Shown here piece by piece: positions 56,735 to 64,000 of a DNA stretch of 64,000 nt; position 1 is the stretch's first letter, and the number at the start of each line of letters is the position of its first letter. Under the pieces are notes generated by a model. It was given only the letters and a program-made list of their open reading frames with translations, made no database searches and was not told the origin of the DNA. The DNA lies in assembly GCA_034440615.1 (NCBI GenBank), contig JAOTOM010004838.1, forward strand, positions 310,001-374,000. The letters are read 5' to 3'. The translations under genes were made by a program, and so were the position numbers. Source of the stretch: Ashinkailepas kermadecensis. Taxonomy: Eukaryota; Arthropoda; Thecostraca; Neolepadidae.

Positions 56735-56910
56735 CTTGGCATCAGAATATCACTTTGAAGTTTCAGGTGAATCTTGAGCACTTTACCACAGGGCAATTTC
56801 ATTGTCGAACAACACCATCAGACATCCAAATTGAAAACGCATGGAGGAAACAACATGGAGGATAATTTTGCGAAGAGGATAATGCTATGGATGGCAAAAA
56901 TCCAGGAAAG
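56735..56910. repeat. Dispersed repeat shared with GTPBP6 intron 2
   Basis: Shares caggtgaatcttgagcactt, ttcattgtc, ggataat..t..atggatggc and related blocks with 20875-21015. Unknown family. The GC-rich array starts right after it. Confidence 0.7.
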
Positions 56911-56919
56911 ACCCGTTTT

Positions 56920-57430
56920 TCGACCCTGACGTCTACTGTGGCGGGCCAGGGTCGCAGAGCAAACCGTCCACTGTGGCGGACCGGGGCTGTGGAGCACACC
57001 TTCTACAATGGCGGACCAGAGCCGCGAAGCACACCGTCCACTCTGGCGGACTGGTGCCGCGAAGCACATGGTCCACCGTAACGGACCGGAGCCGCGGAGC
57101 ACACCGTCCACTGTGGCGGACCAGGGCCGCGGAGTACATCATCAACTGTGACAGACCAGGGTCGCAGAGTACACCGTCCACTGTGGTGGGCCGGTGCCGT
57201 GGGGCACACCTACTATGACGGACTAGGGCCGCGAAGCATAGCGTCCACTGCGGCGGATCAGGGCCGCGGAGTACATCATCCACTGTGGTGGATCAGGGTC
57301 GCGGAGCAAACCGTCCACTGTGGCGGATCAGGTCCGTGGAGTACACCGTCCATTGTGGCGGATCGGGGCCACGGAGCAAATCGTCCACTGTGGCTGACCG
57401 GGGCCGCGGAGTACATACATACCCCGGCCC
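56920..57430. repeat. 37-bp GC-rich minisatellite, about 13 copies
   Basis: The unit contains ccgtccactgtggcggacca and gggccgcggagcacaca-like sequence. Variants: tcatccactgtggtgga, tcgtccactgtggctga. Open in several frames on both strands but low-complexity; not coding. Confidence 0.93.
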
Positions 57431-58048
57431 CGGAGACCGGGGCCGGGGCCCTTGCGGCGGATCATAGCCATCAACAGGTCAAATTATGTCATGCCATGAC
57501 AGTGGCGTACCTAGGATTTGCGAGAGGGGGCAAACTGATTTGAAAGGTGCTCAACTACCCCCATTTATAAACGTCCCCGGATTTCCACCAATATATTTTT
57601 TTTCATAGGGGTTCTTTATATTTTTGTTGTAGAATAATTAGTGGCCAAATTAACTGTCCTGCGGAGGGGACCAAATATACCACCATTATTTCTAAATCAC
57701 CGGATTTCAACCCTAACTCCCCCATCCTGCTTGTAGGTTTTTATTTTGGTATCCCTTAAAAAGTCACCTCACACTGCTGAAATTACGCCTGAAAAAAATA
57801 ATTCCAAAATATAAAATTTGGCAATATCAGGCATTCCAATTAATGACGCCCGGTCGCCAAAACGCCAAAGTTCGTGAACGTGTGCACCCGCCTTGCGCAG
57901 TCGGCGCATTCGCCACTCTACGTGCGCTTCTCCGGTTTCTGCTAGGTCTCCCACGTTTTGCTAATTACTGTCACATGATAGTCTTGTGCCACATTTGACA
58001 TGTGGAATGCCTGGTATGGCGGCTCGCTGGAAAAAAATCGATAAATTC
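57431..58048. other. Intergenic, possible transposon end
   Basis: cagtggcgtacctaggattt at 57500-57519 resembles a common DNA-transposon terminus; no partner end identified. Otherwise nothing. Confidence 0.5.
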
Positions 58049-59859
58049 AATGGGGTCTGAAAGCTACGATTTGGCCACCAGGGCGGCGCTGTACGCAATG
58101 GTCACCCGACGAGGAGGCGTCGGCCATCTTTGCTGTGCATTTTGCATGGGGTTGCCGGGAGTCGGTGTTGGCATGTGGCTTTTATTAGGGTTGCAAGTCA
58201 TTTAGGCCAAGGATTTCGGAAATATTGTGTTGAAGAAAGGTTGTTCATGGGCTACAGTGTGCCAGGAACTCGCCAATTATCGGACTCTGGCCACTAGCTT
58301 GGGTAGAACATACGCGTCTGAGCTGGCAAGTGCTTTGCTATTGACTGCACGTTACGGTGGTAGCTACTAGGCGCAATTATGGACTTGAATAGTGATAGGG
58401 ATTTTTATGGGAGTTTCACAACACCTCAACTTTCAAGCTTATTAAGGGAAAGGCATGCATCCACAAAGTGCAGGAAGGAAGAGCTGGTCCAGAGGTAAGA
58501 GATCTCTACCCACCTACTGTTAAAAATGCATGTGCTAGCTTTTGGTGAGATTTATTGGGTGAGTGTGGGGTGTGGGTGTTGTGTATGCATGGGTGCATGT
58601 GATATGTGCATCTGTGTGTGTGTTTGTGTGGGTGATTTTCCTCATTCTCTTTTTACTAACGACTCTAATCTGAATCAACAGGACTGAGATAAGGAAAGGG
58701 TAATGTTTTGTTATAATCAGGATCAACTTTTTGGCGTAATTTTTACCCGACAATAGGTACTTAAGGTAAGGTAAGGTAAGCAGCATGGTTGGAGAATATG
58801 CTGTGGCCACCTCAACCATGGCCAGGGTAACTATGGTAACTTTTTTGGAGTCCTTTTTGCAGGGGGTTGCAATACAATTTTACAATAAATTAATGATGCA
58901 TTCACAAACAATATGTGCATAATATTGGTGGATGCATTTAATAATCTTTAAGCTAATATAATATTGCTTCCCCATACCTCAACCTACTTAGATAACTGTT
59001 CCTACCAGGGTTGACCAGCTTTTGCCACAGGATGGTTTTTACTGGTATAAACCGGTATAAACCAGTGGTGTTGACTCATTTATACTGGTATTAACCACTT
59101 TATACTGGTAAATACTGGTAAATACCAGCCATGGTTTCTGCCACTGACATGACATAAACTAGTTTTTACCGGTATTTTGCCAACCCTGGTTCCTACATTT
59201 CCACAGCTTTCCTACAGGCTAGTACCTACCTATCATGGATCCATTTTTCTTATAGTTCTTATCTTTGTTGTATAGTTCTTATCTCTTATAGTTCTTCTTA
59301 TCTTTGTTCTCACCCTTGGTGTGGATTGGTGCATATTTTCACTGTGGGCTGATGTGCCCCAGTGAACCTTGTGCCATACTTTACAGTCTGGACAATAGAT
59401 AGGTACTTACCTTGGTACCTAATGTGCCTAGGTAACTTACCAGTGCTTTCCTAAATGGTTCCCACTACGTCTTTTACAGAAAGGCAGTCAAACAATAATT
59501 GTTTTTCAAATCAATTTTCTGCCTTCTTACCTTGCAGTCTGCTGGAAACTTGATAGATGGATCACGTTTATGGCAGCCGGGAACCGCACATACACCCATA
59601 CTTCTGGCTTGCTTCTCCTAATTTCTAGCGCACTAATGGTAAATATTCCAGCAAACTAGACGTGTCTGAAGTACATTCAACATAATTAAATACGCGCAAA
59701 CAACATACGCTGCTTACAAAATGTACAATAGGCTTTTTAAATATAAAGATTCTGCCCTCCCTAACCCACAAAACATAGCGCTTTAGGTTCGCCAAAGAAG
59801 GCTGGGTGACCATTGACTCTCAGCGCCATCTACATCTTTATCAACTTTCAGACCCCATT
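58049..59859. mobile_element. TIR-bounded unit of about 1.8 kb
   Basis: 58049-58107 and the reverse complement of 59804-59859 share aatggggtctgaaag, ggcgctg and caatggtcaccc in the same order with a 3-bp length difference. No transposase recognised inside. The possible first exon at 58379 and a repeated (ta)aaccggtataaaccag-type motif (59030-59165) lie within it. Confidence 0.6.
58379..58494 (+). CDS. Possible first exon with SAP-like motif
   Basis: ATG GAC TTG ... CAG AG|GTAAGA: 38 codons then a consensus donor. The peptide contains FYGSFTTPQLSSLLRERH and ASTKCRKEELVQR, matching the SAP-domain pattern of a leucine-rich first helix, a polar turn and K.ELV.R. SAP domains bind DNA in nuclear proteins and occur at the N-terminus of some transposon-encoded proteins. 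I found no second exon in the window, so this is tentative. It is too short to stand out by ORF length. Confidence 0.4.
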
Positions 59860-60029
59860 CGATGTATTAGTTCTCTTCTTCTCACATATTATCGTGATTA
59901 AGAAATCCGCAGACACAATGAGCTTTGATGCACCTCATCTCTTCGGTTAAATAAGCTTCCAGATTGTCTACCGAGCCGTGACCTTAGCTAGGTGTTCGCT
60001 TTTTACCTGTTACGTTTTTCTTCTTCTAT
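59860..60029. other. Spacer
   Basis: Unique sequence, nothing recognised. Confidence 0.5.
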
Positions 60030-60945
60030 GGATGTCTTTTAGGGCTCCAGCCAATTTTTGTTTGAGGCCCGGCACATGTTCGAGACCCGGCTCTTCTTTT
60101 ACAGCTTTGTTGCCTATTTATACACCGATGATATTTGTGTGGTATCGGCGCGTTTCCGAAGACGCCGATGTGTTTATTTAGTATCCGGTCTATTTGTTCC
60201 TTCTTTATGATCAATTCCATTTTTGAGGGACCATCCTGTTTTTGAAGCCCCAAGCGCTCCCCGTGTATTATTTCTAGCTGGAGCGCATATTTTAATGTCG
60301 TGTCGCTTGTTGCGAAACTCGGTACGCTTTTGTTTACCGACATTAAATTTTGGGATTACCAACGGATTTTTTTTACCCCGAACACGATATTTGGGGGCCC
60401 CGTGGTCACTTGTTGGATCCCTAGCTCGAGCTTTAGTAGCTAGGACACGTTTTTTTTTTGGGGGGGGGAAGGCGGGGCATCACGTTTTGTTGGCTTTTGG
60501 AGCGGTTATTGGGACCCCAGTGGTTTTCCATATCGGGACTGTTTTTCGTTGACCCGGCTTCATTTGTTGGGTGATCACAATGAGACTTTTGGAGCCTCGG
60601 TGAAACCTGTCATGCCCCTAGCGTGATTTTCAGGGATCCGGGCGAGACTTCTTTGTACCCCTAGGCTCAGGGTGACTTTCCGGGGTCCCGGCCCGACCGT
60701 TTGTGGCCTCCGTTGTGATCTTCTTGAACCCCAACACGACTCTTTCGAGCCCCCAGCGTGATTTTCAGGGGCCCAGATTATAACTTTTGAGACCCCAGCG
60801 TCCTTTTCAGAAGCCCCTGCGTGACGTTTTGGCCCCAATGCGTTTCTACGGGGCCTCGGTGCGATTATTGGAGGCCTAAATGAGATTATTAAGGAGACTG
60901 ACGCAATTTTTTCGGGTGCTCGACGCGATTCTTGGGGGCCCACAA
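60030..60945. repeat. Highly degenerate tandem repeat of about 29-30 bp
   Basis: Recurring pattern like ccc.agcgtgattttcaggg and gcctcggtgcgattattgg, with T-rich and CCC/GGG blocks alternating every 28-32 bases. Copies are 50-70 percent alike, so this is an old array. Confidence 0.75.
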
Positions 60946-61282
60946 CATGTCAAGTGGCAATGGCCCACAATGTCCCCTCCCAATTCGGCATGCTACTGTG
61001 CCATGTAATTCTGCAACAGAAGCATATAGGAATAGCTCATCTGTTTCATCACTCACACGTGATTTTTACTCCCAAGTTCTCCAGACAGTTTGAGGAAAGT
61101 CAAACATCTAGTAAATGGATCGGCAAGGATGGACTATTAGGCAACAAGGATACCATGGAATTCAGATCATAGTACTTTTGATGCAATACATACCTTGTTC
61201 TGCAGGCTGCTTTGGAGATGGATGCGCTCCTGAAGTTTGGTCAGGGTTGGAGTTGGAGGTGGATGGAGCAGCACTGTGAAGC
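60946..61282. other. Intergenic, nothing recognised
   Basis: Unique sequence without coding features. Confidence 0.55.
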
Positions 61283-61790
61283 AGCGTTAAAATAATGATT
61301 TTTCGTTAGGTGTGAGATGTCGAAACGAGCACAGTGGGATGTCGAAATTTGCCATGGAGTTAGTGTCATGTAAAATGCTTTTAATGTCTTTCAGACTCAA
61401 ATTTGATCCAATGGCGTACTTATTTCTGTACGTTTATCCTTTGCTTTGCGATTCATAATTTAGGAAGAGCTATACTCGGGATAGCGAGAAAATTACTTAT
61501 GCTAGAAACTGTAATTGTATACCATGTCTCATTATATGATACCATTATACCATACCACTGGCTTCCCTTTACCTGAAATTGCGTTGCGAAATGTTCGTGT
61601 ATCACCATCCCTTATCGAGAGCATGAGCATGATACGCATGAACGAGATACTGTTAGAAAGGAGATACGAAGACTTCATAAGCACGCATCATGAAGCAGGA
61701 TGTCGATACTTCTTGGAGAACGATGTCGATTGAGTAGTCGGAAAGTGGTATATTCCACCCTATTTCACGAATAATTTACCACTGTTGTGA
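61283..61790. repeat. Dispersed repeat family A, copy 3 (longest open peptide)
   Basis: Starts gcagcgttaaaataatgatt then ttcgttaggtgtgagatgtc. The 3' part is open for 72 codons (61515-61733) ending MNEILLERRYEDFISTHHEA and GCRYFLENDVD, followed after the stop by GKWYIPPYFTNN. The other copies keep the same residues, so the family derives from or carries a coding sequence; product unknown. Confidence 0.8.
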
Positions 61791-62276
61791 AGGACATTAC
61801 ATATGATTCAAAGGACTTCTTTCTGTTTGCATTAACAATGCAGGTAATGAAGTAACACTTTCATTAAATGACTTCTATAGTGTCCTGAGTGAGCAGTATA
61901 ATCGAGATGGGTTCTTGTGATATACGTTATAGGAGTAAGATTATGATGGAGCTTTTAGCCTCCAGTGGGAATGGTATGGATTCACTCATTAGTGAATTCA
62001 TACCATAACCTAATAACCATAACGAACATAACCTAATCTAGCATATCCTAACCTCCCTTTGCAGACAAAACAAACATAAAAATTAAATTACAAAACAATT
62101 TTAAGCAATATACGTTCTGTACCTTTTCAAAATCACAAAACCGAACGCAACCTAACCTAACCTAACGTCAGCTACTTTTGAAGGAAAAATTCCCGATTTT
62201 TAGAAAATTTTCAAATATTTTTGAAAAATTTCCCAACTTAAAAAAAAACTAAACTAGCCTAACCTAACAAAACCGG
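61791..62276. other. Intergenic with CCTAA pentamer runs
   Basis: aacctaacctaacctaac at 62149-62166 and similar runs, probably the edge of the adjacent MITE cluster. No gene. Confidence 0.6.
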
Positions 62277-63637
62277 TAATATTGTGCTTTAAGGTGGTAA
62301 CAAGACAAGTTTTTACACACCTTTGTCTCCATATAGCAAACAAATGGGTTAGGCTTGGTTAAGTTAAGTTAGTTTAGGTTTTTCAAGTTGGAAAACTTTT
62401 CAAAACAATTCCAATACAGTTTCCTCACAAATTTAAATTTGTTAAATTTGCAGTTTGAGGTGTTTTTTGTTGTTGATTTTTTGGAATTTTTCTTCAGAAT
62501 ACATGTTTATGAAGGTGACTAAGATGACCACTTATTTTCTGTGCAAATGCTTACTTTTCAGGTTGTAAGCAAAATATTTCCAAAAGGGCTCTGAGTTAGG
62601 TACCATAGCATAAAAATAAATGTTTTTTAATGCATCAAAACCTAGCCTAGCCTAGCCGAACCTACCTTTTGAGAAAACAAAATCAAAAAAGTAAAATTAG
62701 AAAATGTCAGGAAGCAATTTATTTTCTGAAAATTCTCAACATTAAAAAAGAAACCTAACCCAACCTAACCTAACCTCAGCTGCTTCTCAAGAAAAAATCA
62801 ATTTTTTAAAAAAATGTTTGTACAATTTTTAGGACACTTCGGCATTATTGTGCTTTAAGGTGGTAACAAGAAAAGTTGTTTATGGGAGCTGTATGACCAA
62901 CAAAGTAAATGCGGCAGTAAGCCCAAATAACGAACCAACCAACCAAGAAAAGTTCTTACACACATTTGTCTCCATAAAGCAAACAAATGAGTTAGGTTTG
63001 TTTAGGTTAGATTTGTTTCGGTTATTTAAGTTGACAAATTTGTAAATTTTTTCCAATAAAAAAAATGCAGTTCCACAGAAAATAAGTGGTCCCATCATCT
63101 TTGTCACCCTCATGAAGATGGTATTCTGAAGAAGAATTCCAAATAAATAAACAAAAACGCCTTCAACTGCAAATTTACAAATGTTTTTTTCCTTCAAGAG
63201 CAACTCATGTTAGGTTAGGTTAGGATGGGTTCGATTTTAAAATTAGGAAAATTTTCAGAACATAAAATGCTTTAACTTTTTCTAATATTATTGTTTGATT
63301 TTTTCTCCAAAGGGAGGATAGGCTAGGTTAGGTTAGGTTATGCTGAATTTTTATTCTATTTTTTTATACATTTATTTTATGCTATGCTACCTAACTCAAA
63401 TACCCTTTGTTGGTGTTATTTTGCTTACAACTTGAAAAGTAAGCATTTGCATAGAAAAAGAGTGGTCCCATCATCTTAGTCACCTTCATAAACATTGCAT
63501 TTAAATGATAAATTCCAAGGATTCTAAACCATCTTAAAGCACAAATTTACCACCAAACCGAACCCATTCGTTTGCTCTATGGAGGAAAATGTGTGTAAAA
63601 CTTGTCTTGTTACCACCTTAAAGCACAATAATACTCA
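62277..63637. mobile_element. TTAGG-rich MITE family B, full-length with nested partial copy
   Basis: Left end attgtgctttaaggtggtaa, caagacaagttt and acacacctttgtctcc; the right end is its inverted copy (ggaggaaaatgtgtgtaaaa, cttgtcttgttacc, accttaaagcacaataat). A second left end starts at about 62845. Internal ggttaggttagg/cctaacctaacc runs and the gcatttgc(a)tagaaaa.gagt core recur. No ORF. Confidence 0.85.
62868..62954. mobile_element. 67-bp insertion with 10-bp target-site duplication and (AACC)3 tail
   Basis: 62878-62944 interrupts the nested MITE end and is flanked by direct repeats aagaaaagtt (62868-62877 and 62945-62954). It ends aaccaaccaacc. The uninterrupted versions at 32900 and 62300 read straight through (gtaacaagac.agtttttacac). 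A severely 5'-truncated LINE or SINE insertion fits best. Confidence 0.8.
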
Positions 63638-64000
63638 AATATGGTAGGTAGGTACCTGTTAGGTATCTGGCATTAATATAGAAACACCGTGCAGAAATCA
63701 GAAAAAAGGCACGGACCGGACTCGTTGAAGCTTACGTGCCAACTTATTCCCATATTGTTTCTTTGGAAATTAAATATCAGCAAGTTATTCACTGCTTAAA
63801 ATCACACCAATCTGCAAACACATCAGGTGTGAAGTATAAAAAATGGAGCAGCGCGACTTCACATGAGTTTGGCCATCGGATTAAACATCGCGCGCAATTG
63901 CACCACAAATGTCTCACCTCCGTAATATTTGCCGATCACAATCGCAGGGCTCAAAAATAGCGCCGTCCTGGCGATAGCGTCGGCGACCAGGTGCAGACTC
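63638..64000. other. Intergenic to window end
   Basis: No feature recognised. GC content rises in the last 60 bases (gccgtcctggcgatagcgtc), possibly the edge of another GC-rich exon beyond the window. Confidence 0.45.

Noticed and set aside
56799..57543. ORFs on both strands near 57 kb
   Set aside because: Repeat translation of a 37-bp GC-rich unit.
34875..63360. TTAGG runs as a true telomere or chromosome end
   Set aside because: Runs are short, degenerate, in both orientations and sit inside MITEs.
1..64000. tRNA or rRNA genes
   Set aside because: I saw no cloverleaf with A and B boxes and no rRNA core sequence, though a covariance search could still find a small RNA.

Overview
The window is nuclear DNA of an animal, most likely an arthropod. 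The evidence is spliced genes with GT-AG introns, very GC-rich exons in AT-rich surroundings, CR1-type and Jockey/I-type retrotransposons, and many runs of the arthropod telomere-type motif TTAGG inside dispersed repeats. A crustacean is a guess; the sequence does not settle it.

Two conserved genes lie tail to tail in the first 25 kb. On the + strand (1078-17542) are the last eleven coding exons of TRRAP, the PIKK-family pseudokinase scaffold of histone acetyltransferase complexes: end of FAT, kinase-like domain, FATC and native stop. All eleven exons join in one open frame of 580 codons plus stop. On the - strand (19933-24376) is a complete three-exon gene for GTPBP6, a mitochondrial HflX-type GTPase of 489 residues. 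Nearly every intron or flank of both genes holds a minisatellite, and several arrays are built from a unit that straddles a splice junction. The clearest is a 69-bp unit (44 bp of exon end plus 25 bp of intron start) repeated about 43 times after a TRRAP exon, each copy carrying a perfect 5' splice site. A 58-bp unit repeats a TRRAP 3' splice site eight times, and a 63-bp unit repeats the GTPBP6 exon 2 donor. This recurring pattern is the most unusual feature of the first third of the window.

From 25 to 42 kb I find no host gene. The stretch holds TTAGG-rich foldback MITEs, a solo-LTR-like segment, a 150-170 bp satellite, a TA microsatellite and the RNase H end of a Jockey/I-type retrotransposon.

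From about 42.1 to 54.4 kb lies a giant foldback transposon. Its inverted arms are 3.8 and 2.8 kb and are made of 317-bp and roughly 75-bp tandem repeats. The 5.4-kb loop carries one long gene that joins a DDE-type (MULE-like) transposase to a C-terminal Ulp1/SENP-type cysteine protease with an apparently intact His-Asp-Gln-Cys set. A 5'-truncated CR1 element abuts the right arm at 54411-55918. The last 8 kb holds another minisatellite, a TIR-bounded 1.8-kb unit with a possible SAP-domain first exon, a degenerate tandem repeat, the third copy of a peptide-encoding dispersed repeat, and a nested TTAGG-rich MITE.
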